Numbered from the stretch's first letter, positions 20,016 through 29,057 are shown. The stretch: 64,000 nt of DNA from Paenibacillus azoreducens (GCF_021654775.1 NZ_AP025343.1:7160001-7224000); one strand, 5' to 3'. The notes: generated by a model not told the origin, from the letters alone. A program made the numbers and translations.

Positions 20016-21467
20016 TTACAGTAGCTCCACTGCCTTTATATCCTCCAGACACATGTGAAGGACGGATATCGTTTGAGAACCGACCGCAGCATGCTCGGAT
20101 CGCCGGACCCCTGGTATCCAAATGATGTGGCCTGAACCATCAACCAACACAGGAATGCGGGAGCGCACGGATGGAGGTATCTTCGCATCAATGAAAATAT
20201 CTTTTACCTTTTTGCTTCCGTTTAATCCCATGACCTTCATGGTATCTCCAGGCAGTCTTGAGCGGAGTGTTAATGGAAACTTCAATTGACCGGCATCAAA
20301 CACTGCTTCAGCGCAGGATCCGGCCCTTGCGGAAAAACAACTGTTCTGAGGCGACTGCAATTTCATTTTCAACCTCTTGCCAATTTCAGGAATACACAGT
20401 TCCAAAGCAGCAGCTTGCAGCTCATATGTATAGCTTTTGGACTGCTCTGGCGGCTTATGCATAAACAATATCATATCGTATTCGCGTATGCAGGCCAAGC
20501 CTCCTCCAATATCGAGGCTCCAGGTCGTGCTTTTATTCTGAATTATGCTTTGGCGGATGAGTTCAATCTTATGAAAATCTGCAATTTCGAAGCCTAAAGG
20601 CAGATAATTTAATATTAGTTTAATCAACCTTCGTTGTAAAGCGACATGTAATCGCAAAAAGGAAGGCGCCTCAAAATAAAGTCCCCCATTCTTCTGCCGT
20701 ACCATTTCGCGATATGCGAGATCCGCGCTCTGCCCCATGAAATCATCTTCCATTCCGGCAATTTCGGCTAGTTGAACCAGCGATTGACTAATTCGCCCAT
20801 TATATTGTCCCAAAAAAGGAAGCACATCAAGCCGGATCGCATTCCGCCGGTACTTATTCGAATAATTGGAGCTGTCTATGGCATAGGTATAACCATTTTG
20901 CTTGCATATGTTTAAAAGATCCGTTTTGTATATACGTAAAAAAGGACGTATGAGTTCCACGTTTTTTTCACGTCTTTTAATTTTCATGCCTTTAAGGCCT
21001 CCAAGACCGCTGCCCCGAAGCAAATGCATCAGAACCGTTTCCGCTTGATCGTCGGCATGATGCGCCAGCGCGATTGAAGCCGCGTTCCAGCGCCGCGCCG
21101 TTTCATGCAGAAAGGCATATCTCTGATCACGCGCCGCCTCTTCAAAGCCTTTACCGCTTTCCTTCATATAAGAAGGGACGTCGATCCTCGCGAGTTCAAA
21201 TGGAATATCCAGCTCCCGCGCCAAATTGCGGACAAGCTCCTCTTCATGCTCCGACTCCTCCCGCAGCCCGTGATGGACATGCGCACAGACAAGCTTGAGC
21301 GGAACATGCCGGATGGAGATCTGATGAAGAACATGCAAAAGAGCCACAGAGTCCGGCCCGCCGGATACTGCGACTACAATGACATCATGAGGCAACCATA
21401 AATCATGCTCCGCGGCCATGTGAAGAACATGTTCTACCAGCATATTCAAATCAGACCTGCTATCCAT
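20016..21467 (-). CDS. tilS: tRNA(Ile)-lysidine synthase
   Basis: TilS attaches lysine to C34 of the CAU tRNA-Ile and so changes its codon and amino acid specificity. The N-terminal PP-loop ATPase motif AVSGGPDSVALLHVL lies near residue 28. CAHVHHGLREES, LAHHADDQAETVLMHLLRGSG, GLKGMK and DSSNYSNKYRRNAIR are conserved. The C-terminal third is the tRNA-contact region. The ATG at 21467 (483 aa) is preferred over a TTG three bases upstream. The gene is essential in most bacteria. Confidence 0.95.
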   Translation of the reverse strand: MDSRSDLNMLVEHVLHMAAEHDLWLPHDVIVVAVSGGPDSVALLHVLHQISIRHVPLKLVCAHVHHGLREESEHEEELVRNLARELDIPFELARIDVPSYMKESGKGFEEAARDQRYAFLHETARRWNAASIALAHHADDQAETVLMHLLRGSGLGGLKGMKIKRREKNVELIRPFLRIYKTDLLNICKQNGYTYAIDSSNYSNKYRRNAIRLDVLPFLGQYNGRISQSLVQLAEIAGMEDDFMGQSADLAYREMVRQKNGGLYFEAPSFLRLHVALQRRLIKLILNYLPLGFEIADFHKIELIRQSIIQNKSTTWSLDIGGGLACIREYDMILFMHKPPEQSKSYTYELQAAALELCIPEIGKRLKMKLQSPQNSCFSARAGSCAEAVFDAGQLKFPLTLRSRLPGDTMKVMGLNGSKKVKDIFIDAKIPPSVRSRIPVLVDGSGHIIWIPGVRRSEHAAVGSQTISVLHMCLEDIKAVELL

Positions 21468-21543
21468 CAAGATCCCCTCTTCTGCAGCACACCGTATGTA
21501 TGTCTTCTATTACCCTTTTTCCAAAATATCCGACTGCCTAAAA

Positions 21544-22512
21544 TCATAAGAAAAAAGCCCATAAACAAGCCAGGCACACAATCATGATCGAAAGAGCGAA
21601 AGCGTTGATCAGCCATCGCGGCGTCTTACCTGGCAGCTTCCCGGCCAAAGCCGGCGTATAAATCGTTTGCTTCCACAACTGAAGCGCCTCTTGCGAACCT
21701 GCAAACTCCCCGCGGATGGCCCGCCGCAGCCACTCGGAATAAGGTTTCAGCCGCGAACTCCGCTGTACGATCGCAAGCAGCTGTCCCGAACTCCGCGTTT
21801 GCGGCAAATGCTGGGCGGAAGCAGCCTTCAGCTCTTCTTCATGAAAAAGCTGTATGATCAGAACGGCAAACGCAAACAGATCATAACCCTCATCGCTCGT
21901 CCGCGAACCGGCATTCCAATACCCCCGGTCATACCACTCCGTGAACTGCTTGACGCTCCGCCCCATAGAGCTCACTCCGCCATAGTCGACCAGCTCGACG
22001 CGGCCGACGTCGGATACCATCACATTTTCCGGCTTCAAATCCCCGAACACAAAACCCAAGCGATGCAGGGAGTTCAGCTTTTCCAAAAGGCGCAGCCCCG
22101 TCAGGCCAATCCATTCCCGGCCGCGCTTGCGTATAAAATGATACAAGGAATTGCCGCGGATATATCTCATGACATAAAACGGTATGTCCCCGTCGCGCCC
22201 TTTAAAATCATCCACTTCCAGCAGATAGGGCATCCGGGAGCCGCTTCTTGTCGATTCCGAAGACCTTCGCTTCGACTGCAGCGACATCAGCACATTGATC
22301 TCGGATTGAAGATCAAGCGTATCATACCCCATTTTAAGGGCATACGGATCACGGGAACCTTCTTTTTGGACAAGATAAACGATTCCGTTGGCCCCCTGGC
22401 CCAATACGCGCCGGATGATAAAGCGGCCCTTGCGCCACTTGCCTGTAATGACCGTACCGGCCGGATACACCGGTTTAGACGACGTAGTCACCAAGCATCC
22501 CTTCTCCTTCAT
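21544..22512 (-). CDS. yabT: Membrane-anchored Hanks-type protein kinase (YabT-like)
   Basis: A kinase-like protein of 322 residues with a single C-terminal membrane helix (INAFALSIMIVCLACLWAFF). The glycine loop VLGQGANGIVYLV, the lysine in YALKMG, catalytic FGDLKPENVMV and metal-binding VDYGGVSSMG are visible. The usual HRD is FGD and DFG is DYG, and the activation segment is short. B. subtilis YabT sits at the same place and is a sporulation-linked, DNA-activated kinase that acts on RecA. I chose the ATG at 22512; the upstream ATG at 22542 lacks a ribosome site. The 5' end overlaps yabS. Confidence 0.88.
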   Translation of the reverse strand: MKEKGCLVTTSSKPVYPAGTVITGKWRKGRFIIRRVLGQGANGIVYLVQKEGSRDPYALKMGYDTLDLQSEINVLMSLQSKRRSSESTRSGSRMPYLLEVDDFKGRDGDIPFYVMRYIRGNSLYHFIRKRGREWIGLTGLRLLEKLNSLHRLGFVFGDLKPENVMVSDVGRVELVDYGGVSSMGRSVKQFTEWYDRGYWNAGSRTSDEGYDLFAFAVLIIQLFHEEELKAASAQHLPQTRSSGQLLAIVQRSSRLKPYSEWLRRAIRGEFAGSQEALQLWKQTIYTPALAGKLPGKTPRWLINAFALSIMIVCLACLWAFFL

Positions 22513-23215
22513 CGGTATTTCCCCGCCATGTTTGATGTTCATCTAGTGTACCATAACGGAAGAAATCAATCACCTTCATGATGGCGGGCCCCGTCGGCGT
22601 CGCCCCCTTCATCTGGATGCGTTGAAATAGCGATTTCAACCCGCTTACATCCGTTGTCCAGCCGCTGTCCATGACGGCATCCTCTCCGCTCCGGCGTCCG
22701 GGAAAGTGAAATACGGCCAGTTCGCTTATGCCTTCGCGCGCCTGCAGGCTGAGCATCAAATCGCGGATGGCATCCTCGACAGCACCAAGCTTAGGTTTCA
22801 TGCTGGCGCTGGCATCGATCAAAAGCGCGACCTGAAGCGGCGTTGTTTCCGTCATGTCATCCACGACCTGTACCACCTGCGAACGCTGGGACGGATGGAG
22901 ATCCTCCAAGGCGGCGCCCCCCAATATTTGCTTTAATTCTTTATTAACCGCCTGCTGTATCGTTTGAACCACCGTTTTCCGCGTCATCATTTGCATCGTT
23001 TGGGCCAGTTCCCTCGTTCCAACGATCCGGCTTACGCCTCCCCCCGCTTTAGCAATTTCGGCGATTTCCAGACTGCCAAGCTCACCAATCGTTCCGTAAT
23101 CGATCACCCCCGCCACATTGACCGTAATCCCCTCCTGAAACGCGTGCGCTGCCGCAAGCACCGGGCTTGTCCCCATGTTTGAACATCCGTCCGTAATCAA
23201 AAGAATCTGTTTCAC
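22475..23215 (-). CDS. yabS: VWA-domain protein (YabS-like)
   Basis: A 246-residue protein with two halves that both look like von Willebrand A modules. The second half has a complete metal-site motif, LIDASASMKPK, followed by SELAVFHFPGR and KGATPTGPAI. The first half begins ILLITDGCSNMGTSPV and lacks the canonical DxSxS. The start is a GTG at 23215 with GGAGG upstream. It overlaps the kinase gene by 38 bp, so the two are coupled, as in B. subtilis between spoIIE and yabT. The function is not established; a partner of the kinase is plausible. Confidence 0.82.
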   Translation of the reverse strand: MKQILLITDGCSNMGTSPVLAAAHAFQEGITVNVAGVIDYGTIGELGSLEIAEIAKAGGGVSRIVGTRELAQTMQMMTRKTVVQTIQQAVNKELKQILGGAALEDLHPSQRSQVVQVVDDMTETTPLQVALLIDASASMKPKLGAVEDAIRDLMLSLQAREGISELAVFHFPGRRSGEDAVMDSGWTTDVSGLKSLFQRIQMKGATPTGPAIMKVIDFFRYGTLDEHQTWRGNTDEGEGMLGDYVV

Positions 23216-23383
23216 GATCTATCATCCTCCCCAAAATGGCCTTCTCTTGCTTCTATCATTTCCATTTTTGAGAGATTCCAAACGCGGTTTATCCTCCTTT
23301 CACCTCATTTCCCCCTAGGAACCGTGCCTATTAACAGCTATATAGCATAAAAAGATTCTAAGGATGGAGGATCCGGTGAAAAA

Positions 23384-25885
23384 TCAGCTTACGGTACGCG
23401 GCCGTTCCATTCGTTCGATTCCAGGCACATGCAGGGTCGCCCATTCCGGAGCGTAATGCTCCACTTTGCCCACGACAACCGTCATATCATCATGGATGAT
23501 GTTTTGCTGATAGCGGATCACTTTTTCCAAAAGAATATCGGCGATCTGCTGCGGATCTTCGCTGTCGATTTCCTGAATCATCCGCTTCATCCACTGCTCT
23601 TTATTCACGGCATGCCCAGGCGCGTCGTAAATGCCGTCCGTCATCATGATCACAATATCGCCGGCCTGCAGTTTCAAGGTGACAAGATCCACTTCGATAT
23701 CCTGAATAATGCCGATCGGCAAATTGCTGGCGGATACCGGAATCACTTCGAGCCCCCTTTTGATAAAGCTTGGCGCGGACGCGATTTTCATAAAGATCGT
23801 CTCTGCCGTGTACTGATCGATCAGGGCCATGTCAACCGTGGCATACACTTCGTCCGGCGAGCGGAGCATCAGGATCGAATTGACGGACTTGATCGCAAGC
23901 TTCTCGTCCATACCGCTTTGCAGCAACTGCTCCAAAATGTTCAGTGCTGTGCTGCTCTCCTGTTTAGCCCGTTCTCCGTTGCCCATCCCGTCGCTGAGCG
24001 CGACCGCAAAGGTGCCGTTGCCAAGCTCGACCATGCTGAAGCTGTCTCCCGACAGCATATCCCCGCCTTTTGCCGCCCCGGCAATCCCTGTTGTGATTTC
24101 AAAGGTTTTGGCGGATCCGAACAGGACCGTTGCCAAGCCATCTTTGGACGAAATGGACGATTCATGGAGCACGGCAATATGCTCGTCCAAGATATCGGAT
24201 AATAGCGGCGCGATAATTTTACGGCATTCATCATATCCACGTGTAAACGCATGCACGATTTCAATCTCGACATGTCCGGAATCCAGGCTGATGATCTCGA
24301 TGTCCTGAATAGACAGGCCCAATTGCTCCAGAGCCTCGCGAATTTGTTCCTCCTGCCGGTACATGGCCTGCCCTTCCCGCTGGATTTCCCGGGCCAGGTC
24401 TTCCATGACCTGCGATACACCCGATAATTGCTCCGCAACCAGCTGCCGGCTGTCGTATATTTGGCGTTTCCACTGCATATCATGCTGGTAGAGGTTATAT
24501 TGCTGCTTCATTTCATCCAGCACCTCGGAGGTTTTGCCGCAGATCCGCATCCATTCCTTCGGAATTTGCCGATCGGTGATTTCCGGATTCTCTTCAACCG
24601 CGGTCATTACATCCGTCATGTATTTATAGGTCTGATAGAATTTTGCATCCCAGCAGTGGCTGCGTTTGATGCAGCTTGAGCAGGCCCCTTGCGCAACCGC
24701 GTTCATAAAATGGTCCACTTCGCCCGAGCGATTGCCGATCTCCTCCGTGCCGGCCACCTGCCCGAAGCTTTGCGAAAGCTGCCGGAATACCCGGGAAAAT
24801 TGGGTGACCCGCTCCGCCGTCAAATCCCTGACTCTCTTGGCGTACTCATGCTGGGATTTGCTGTGGTCATTCGTTCCGGGAACATATTTGGAAATCATCG
24901 TAATCAACGATTTAGGCGTCAGCAGAAATAAGACAATTGCCGCGCAAGATTCCCATGTGGAGTTCATGACATCGGCCGGTCCGCTGAAATAGATCGATAA
25001 AATCGAGGAACCGAGTAGCATGCCCAGCATAACCGCTCCTTTTTTCCCTTCCCGCAGCATACCGGCCAGCATCCCCGAAAAAGCGAGCAGGCTCATTTGA
25101 TAAATGGCGGATATGTCCGCTAGACTGAGGATCAAACCGGTAACAACGCCTACGGAAGCACCGAGCGGGGCTCCGCCAACCAAAGCGAACAGCAAAATAA
25201 GATACCGGGAAAGGATATGCTCCACCGAAAGGGAGTAAATCGCCCATCCGACAGCTCCTGTCATCACGGAAGCCAGCAGGATGATCAGGCAGAGAATTTC
25301 CTCGCTCCGCAGTTGATAGTTCTTTTTGCGATAAGTGAATATCGGAATCGCCTGGATGAACACCAACGTCAGCACAAAGCTGAGGACGGAATCCAGCGAG
25401 CTTATCATAAGAGAATACCAAGTAAACGTTGAGGCGGTCATGATCGTAAACAGCTTGACGACAAAAGATGAAACGAAAACCATGAGGGGCGCGTAGGAGA
25501 GTTCGGCATGATCAAAGGCGCTTAGCCCCCGATGCATAAAATAAAAAATCAACAGTTCAGCCGCGATTACCAGCGGAGCCGGAAAAGGAGCAAACAGGCT
25601 TCCTGCAAGCAGCGCTCCGGTTACGGGAAGTAAATAATCTCGCCGCAAAAAGGCAATGACCGCGAAATAAGCGATTGCAAATGGCGATAGCTCGTCCAAT
25701 ATCATGGCTTTTCCCAGCAAAAACGCCATCAGCGTCAGCAAGAGCATCCACTTCTTGGCTGCAAACAGTTGAAGCGGACGCTGGAGAAAGGGCATATTCC
25801 GTAGACGGGCCATGAGGCCGCTTTCTTCCATGGCTGCTTCCTGCAGCGTTTTGAATCCGGTCATGTTCACGTTCAACTTTTCCAT
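23384..25885 (-). CDS. spoIIE: Stage II sporulation protein E (SpoIIE phosphatase)
   Basis: SpoIIE dephosphorylates SpoIIAA to release sigma F in the forespore and also acts at the polar septum. The N-terminal third is a multi-span membrane region. A central linker follows, and the C-terminal PP2C domain shows LSDGMGNGERAKQESS and VIMMTDGIYDAPG. I chose the ATG at 25885 (833 aa) because it matches the B. subtilis length of about 827. Longer in-frame starts up to 26029 run through the promoter region. Confidence 0.96.
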   Translation of the reverse strand: MEKLNVNMTGFKTLQEAAMEESGLMARLRNMPFLQRPLQLFAAKKWMLLLTLMAFLLGKAMILDELSPFAIAYFAVIAFLRRDYLLPVTGALLAGSLFAPFPAPLVIAAELLIFYFMHRGLSAFDHAELSYAPLMVFVSSFVVKLFTIMTASTFTWYSLMISSLDSVLSFVLTLVFIQAIPIFTYRKKNYQLRSEEILCLIILLASVMTGAVGWAIYSLSVEHILSRYLILLFALVGGAPLGASVGVVTGLILSLADISAIYQMSLLAFSGMLAGMLREGKKGAVMLGMLLGSSILSIYFSGPADVMNSTWESCAAIVLFLLTPKSLITMISKYVPGTNDHSKSQHEYAKRVRDLTAERVTQFSRVFRQLSQSFGQVAGTEEIGNRSGEVDHFMNAVAQGACSSCIKRSHCWDAKFYQTYKYMTDVMTAVEENPEITDRQIPKEWMRICGKTSEVLDEMKQQYNLYQHDMQWKRQIYDSRQLVAEQLSGVSQVMEDLAREIQREGQAMYRQEEQIREALEQLGLSIQDIEIISLDSGHVEIEIVHAFTRGYDECRKIIAPLLSDILDEHIAVLHESSISSKDGLATVLFGSAKTFEITTGIAGAAKGGDMLSGDSFSMVELGNGTFAVALSDGMGNGERAKQESSTALNILEQLLQSGMDEKLAIKSVNSILMLRSPDEVYATVDMALIDQYTAETIFMKIASAPSFIKRGLEVIPVSASNLPIGIIQDIEVDLVTLKLQAGDIVIMMTDGIYDAPGHAVNKEQWMKRMIQEIDSEDPQQIADILLEKVIRYQQNIIHDDMTVVVGKVEHYAPEWATLHVPGIERMERPRTVS

Positions 25886-25922
25886 GTTAAGCACCACCAT
25901 TTCGTAGATTTTGATGGTACCC

Positions 25923-25992
25923 ATTATAAAAGCCCCCGAACATGAAAGTTTGTCAGAACAGCGGACAAGCTTAAAAAAAGTTTCCGACAAAA
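25923..25992 (-). promoter_or_regulatory. Spo0A-dependent promoter of spoIIE with long spacer
   Basis: On the minus strand, a -10 TATAAT (25928-25923) is preceded by a -35-like CTGACA (25956-25951) with a 22-bp spacer. Upstream are Spo0A-box-like sequences TTGTCCGC (about 25968-25961) and TTTGTCGGAA (25991-25982). In B. subtilis, spoIIE and spoIIG use the same layout: a SigA promoter with 21-22 bp spacing activated by phosphorylated Spo0A. Confidence 0.78.
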
Positions 25993-26171
25993 AGGAACCT
26001 CGCTGCGAAATGTCGGGAATCGGCCGCAACTTCCTCCGCCTAGCCCATTTGAGCCTTCCTCACTCTCCCCTTCATTGCGGCTCCGCCCCGAATCGCCACC
26101 GATAATCCGCTATCGATTGCTATAGACAGAGCCGGAAATGAGTTGGATGCTGTCGGTATTTTTTTGCGAAG

Positions 26172-26222
26172 CGACAAAAAAACCGCAGAGCAGGCTTTTA
26201 GGACCTGATGCGGTTTATCTTT
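26172..26222 (-). terminator. Terminator of yabR
   Basis: Minus-strand AAACCGCA and TGCGGTTT arms with inner CAGG/CCTG pairing are followed by seven T residues. The 380-bp gap between spoIIE and yabR holds this and the spoIIE promoter. No tRNA genes are seen there, although B. subtilis has some at this position. Confidence 0.85.
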
Positions 26223-26264
26223 TTTTATTCAAGTCATCGGCGCTTGCCCGCGCCGGGCATGTTA

Positions 26265-26750
26265 TTACATGCGTTTGGCGCCGCGTCCTCCGCGCTTGGA
26301 TTCCGTATGTTTCTTGATCGAAGATATGCGTTCTTCGCTATCCTTCAGGAAACGTGACATTTTATCCTCAAACGAAGTTTTGCTGGCCGCAGGCTTGAAT
26401 GGGCGCCCGCCACGTTCACGATTATAGCCTCCGCCGCCGCCAGAACGATCTCCGCTTCCAAATCCGGAGCGCTCCGGTCTTGGCCCTCTTGGAGGTCTAG
26501 CTTCGGATGCTGGCTTATCAACAGCTTGTTTGATGGAAAGTCCGATCTTGCCGTCCTTGTCGACGTTGATCACCTTCACGGTAACAACATCATTGATTTT
26601 CAGGTGATCGTTGACATCCTTGACGTAATTATCGGCGATTTCCGAGATGTGAACGAGACCCGTGACACCTCCTGACAGATCCACAAATGCTCCAAAATGC
26701 GTTATGCCTGTCACCTTGCCTTCTAACTTGGTGCCCACTTCGATTGCCAT
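26265..26750 (-). CDS. yabR: S1-domain RNA-binding protein (YabR-like)
   Basis: One S1 domain fills the first 75 residues (GTKLEGKVTGITHFGAFVD, GLVHISEIADNYV, GKIGLSIKQAVD). A basic, glycine- and arginine-rich segment follows (RGPRPERSGFG through a GGGGG run), then a short helical tail. It probably binds RNA or ribosomes, but the exact role is unknown. I chose the ATG at 26750 (161 aa), after the ribosome site GGGAGG; the frame extends to 26798 without family sequence. The position after divIC matches B. subtilis. Confidence 0.88.
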   Translation of the reverse strand: MAIEVGTKLEGKVTGITHFGAFVDLSGGVTGLVHISEIADNYVKDVNDHLKINDVVTVKVINVDKDGKIGLSIKQAVDKPASEARPPRGPRPERSGFGSGDRSGGGGGYNRERGGRPFKPAASKTSFEDKMSRFLKDSEERISSIKKHTESKRGGRGAKRM

Positions 26751-26875
26751 AGAATAAAATGATCCTCCCTTAAAAATATACAACAAGATTTGAGTCAAAC
26801 CTTGGCTGTGGTGATTTGATTATACAAAAAGCGCAAACTAAGGTCAACTGAGTAATCGCCCGGTTCCACGCCGTA

Positions 26876-27238
26876 TCACGGCTTTGTCCCCTCCGTATAA
26901 ATAGGCGTTTCCCCAGGAAGATACATTCCGTAGTTCTTGCGTGCCAACTGGCCGATATATTCGGGATCCTTGAGCCGATTCACTTCATACATCAGCTGCT
27001 TTTTGCTGTTCTCCGTGTTGTCCTGCTCCACCTTCTTCTTGGCGAGCTCGGCACTTTTTTCCGAAATTTGCGACTGTTGGGAGATAAAGGTGAACAGCGC
27101 CCATCCCATAAAGATGACCATAAAGGATAACCAGATCAATATCCGCCTGCGCGCACCGGCTTGCTGGCCGGTTTTATTATCCCGGTTCCTTTTCGCCGCT
27201 TGCGTTCGCGCTTGCTCTTTGGCAGCATATTTCCCCAT
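26876..27238 (-). CDS. divIC: Septum formation initiator DivIC
   Basis: DivIC is a bitopic division protein that works with DivIB and FtsL at the septum. The 120 residues show a basic cytoplasmic N-terminus (about 1-32), one membrane helix (ILIWLSFMVIFMGWALFTFI), and an external coiled coil (SEKSAELAKKKVEQDN). The C-terminal DPEYIGQLARKNYGM motif is typical of the FtsB/DivIC family. AAAGGAGG precedes the ATG. It lies between yabQ and yabR as in B. subtilis, although a repeat element separates it from yabQ here. Confidence 0.93.
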   Translation of the reverse strand: MGKYAAKEQARTQAAKRNRDNKTGQQAGARRRILIWLSFMVIFMGWALFTFISQQSQISEKSAELAKKKVEQDNTENSKKQLMYEVNRLKDPEYIGQLARKNYGMYLPGETPIYTEGTKP

Positions 27239-27261
27239 ACATTTCCTCCTTTACAGACACT

Positions 27262-27566
27262 TTAAGAAGTTGTTCAAAAAGTCCGCTTTTGATAAGAAAA
27301 CCTAATCGATGCCACTTCAAGGATGAAAGGGCCGCGATGCATAGGTAGGTTTTCTTGCGATATAGAATTTCATCAGCCTCGGCTGATAACTAAAAAATAC
27401 TATATCTAACACGAAGTGAATCAGGGAGCGGGATCGACATCGAATCTTGAATTCAGCCGGGCCTTCCGATGCTCACGTACCTATACGTACGCTCCGCTCC
27501 TTTCGTCCCTAGCTTCATTCAACCTTCTCGGTGCTGAAAACCAACCTTTTTGAACTCGCACTTTAA
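27262..27566. mobile_element. MITE-like element with GTTCAAAAAG ends
   Basis: A roughly 300-bp non-coding block fills the divIC-yabQ gap. Its ends carry inverted GTTCAAAAAG (27269-27278) and CTTTTTGAAC (about 27547-27556). Inside are a GATATAGAA/TACTATATC inverted pair around a CAGCC-GGCTG hairpin (about 27357-27415) and a TACGTACC-like palindrome (CGTACCTATACGTACG, about 27476). It encodes no transposase. The left-end sequence recurs alone at 49027. It is probably a non-autonomous element. Confidence 0.6.
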
Positions 27567-27599
27567 ACATGTATTTCTGGGTATGGCCCCTGTTTTCCT

Positions 27600-28184
27600 C
27601 TATTCCTTCTTCTCCGGAAACCATTTTTTCCAGAGCAAGACCGCTGATCGGTAAAGCTTGTCAACCCATGAAAGCTTCGAAAGGCGCGAGGTAATCGGCC
27701 TAAACAGCCACTTGGCCAGCTTCCAAAACGGCAGCAGCATTTTCAACACTACGTGAAGGACGAACATCAGCAGGCTGCCGAGCATGACGGCCAGTCCTTT
27801 CAGCAGCTTGAGCAGCAGCCGGACCGGCGTCCATACCGTAAGCCTGAAAAGTCGCTTCAGCAGGTCAATTATATAACGCACTACCTTTATTAACATTACC
27901 ACAAAACGCTGAGTTGTAACACTTAAGAATAAAAAATATAGCCATACCCCGATGAAAAGTCCGACAAACACATAAAACCGAAGTTGTCCGTAATTGTTTA
28001 CATACAGCATCCTGAACACAAAAATAGCCGCTCCACACCAGTAGAAGAGGTCCAGAACATGAAGCGTCCATCTTGGAAACCGCAGCTGGCCCGACAGCAC
28101 CCGGTAGCTGTCATAGGCCAGTCCCAATGCTGTTCCCGAAAACAGCATCCAGAGCAAGGTCATCCACTGAATATGCGGGCTCAT
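27600..28184 (-). CDS. yabQ: Spore cortex biosynthesis protein YabQ
   Basis: A membrane protein of 194 residues with several helices in its first half (WMTLLWMLFSGTALGLAYDS, then FYWCGAAIFVFRMLYV and YVFVGLFIGVWLYFLFLS). The second half is basic and amphipathic (YIIDLLKRLFRLTVW onward). In B. subtilis YabQ localises to the forespore outer membrane and is required for cortex formation. Its start overlaps the yabP stop by 4 bp (ATGA), so the two are translated together. Confidence 0.92.
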   Translation of the reverse strand: MSPHIQWMTLLWMLFSGTALGLAYDSYRVLSGQLRFPRWTLHVLDLFYWCGAAIFVFRMLYVNNYGQLRFYVFVGLFIGVWLYFLFLSVTTQRFVVMLIKVVRYIIDLLKRLFRLTVWTPVRLLLKLLKGLAVMLGSLLMFVLHVVLKMLLPFWKLAKWLFRPITSRLSKLSWVDKLYRSAVLLWKKWFPEKKE

Positions 28185-28462
28185 TTGAAAAGCTTGCCGA
28201 ACATTCCCTTATTTTTTCCGTGTGAACCGGGATCCAGGTAAATCAGGGAATGGACCAGACCTTCGATGGAGAGCAGGCCTTCTTCGAGGCTCAGGTTTTT
28301 GATATGTAAATTCTGTCCTTTAATGTTCAGATGTCCAAGCTCGGTATGCAGCAGGAATTCTTCGCTGTCGAAGCTTTCCACGTTATAGACTCCCGTCAGA
28401 TTCAGCTGCTTGCGGTTGTGCATGTGCAGCTCATGCTGTTTGTTTTTGGCCGGCTCGATCAT
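28181..28462 (-). CDS. yabP: Sporulation protein YabP
   Basis: A 93-residue member of the YabP/YqfC family of small cytoplasmic sporulation proteins. Recognisable features are NRKQLNLTGVYNVESFDSEE, LHTELGHLNIKGQNLHI and LSLEEGLLSIEGLVHSL. It probably works with YabQ in cortex assembly; the biochemical role is unknown. AAGGAGGGGG precedes the ATG. The yabP-yabQ pair follows rqcP, with a family 1 repeat between. Confidence 0.92.
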   Translation of the reverse strand: MIEPAKNKQHELHMHNRKQLNLTGVYNVESFDSEEFLLHTELGHLNIKGQNLHIKNLSLEEGLLSIEGLVHSLIYLDPGSHGKNKGMFGKLFK

Positions 28463-28546
28463 GGCATGTACCCCCTCCTTCTTACCAATAGCTTATGGGT
28501 GGGGAACGCACTTTAGAACCGGCAGCCAAAACAACTTACTGAAACT

Positions 28547-28676
28547 AAAATAACCCCGCAAAGAGTATCGGAAAGAAGTAAGGGCGCCTCTCACAGAGGC
28601 GCTTTTGCGGAGCAAAAGTACGGAGTGACGTGTGGCCTTCGAAACTTTTTTCCGATTTTTTTGCGGGGACTCCCGA
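28547..28676. repeat. Dispersed hairpin repeat, family 1, copy B
   Basis: It opens AAAATAACCCCGCAAAG and closes TTTGCGGGGACTCCC. Inner hairpins are GCGCCTCT/AGAGGCGC (about 28584-28602) and CTTTTGC/GCAAAAG (about 28602-28619). It lies between rqcP and yabP. Several short open frames cross it but none has a ribosome site with family sequence. Confidence 0.8.
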
Positions 28677-28777
28677 TACATCAAAAAACCGCGCAGGGAT
28701 TCTCACCTAAAAACGAGCAGGGCACCCCCCGGATACCGGAGAGTGCCTTTGTATATGCTTGCTATAAAAGTGCCTTG

Positions 28778-29056
28778 TTACCAATTCAAACCGTTATCTT
28801 TTGCAATCGGCTCTTCCTTGACCAAGGAGTACAGGCTTGCGGCCTCATCCTTTCGGGTCGTCTCGGCAAGACGTTCCACCTTCACGGTCACCAGCTTCTG
28901 TCCGAATTGAACGGTAATTTCATCGCCGATTTTCACCGTGCTGCTCGGTTTCGCTTCCCTGCCGTTAATGAGAACCCGGCCTTGATCCGAGACATCCTTG
29001 GCTACGGTACGCCGTTTAATCAGCCTGGATACCTTCAGGAATTTGTCGACACGCAT
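28778..29056 (-). CDS. rqcP: S4-domain ribosome quality-control factor RqcP
   Basis: RqcP (formerly YabO) binds stalled 50S subunits carrying peptidyl-tRNA and works with RqcH in alanine tailing. The S4 RNA-binding fold covers most of the 92 residues: MRVDKFLKVSRLIKRRT, ISDQGRVLING-like VSDQGRVLINGREAK, and KIGDEITVQFG. It starts one base after the HU stop codon with a weak ribosome site, so coupled translation is likely. It is also related to Hsp15. Confidence 0.93.
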   Translation of the reverse strand: MRVDKFLKVSRLIKRRTVAKDVSDQGRVLINGREAKPSSTVKIGDEITVQFGQKLVTVKVERLAETTRKDEAASLYSLVKEEPIAKDNGLNW

Positions 29057-29057
29057 C

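Noticed and set aside
25886..26264. Possible tRNA genes between spoIIE and yabR
   Set aside because: B. subtilis has tRNA genes here, but no cloverleaf or conserved T-loop sequence (GGTTCRA) could be found.
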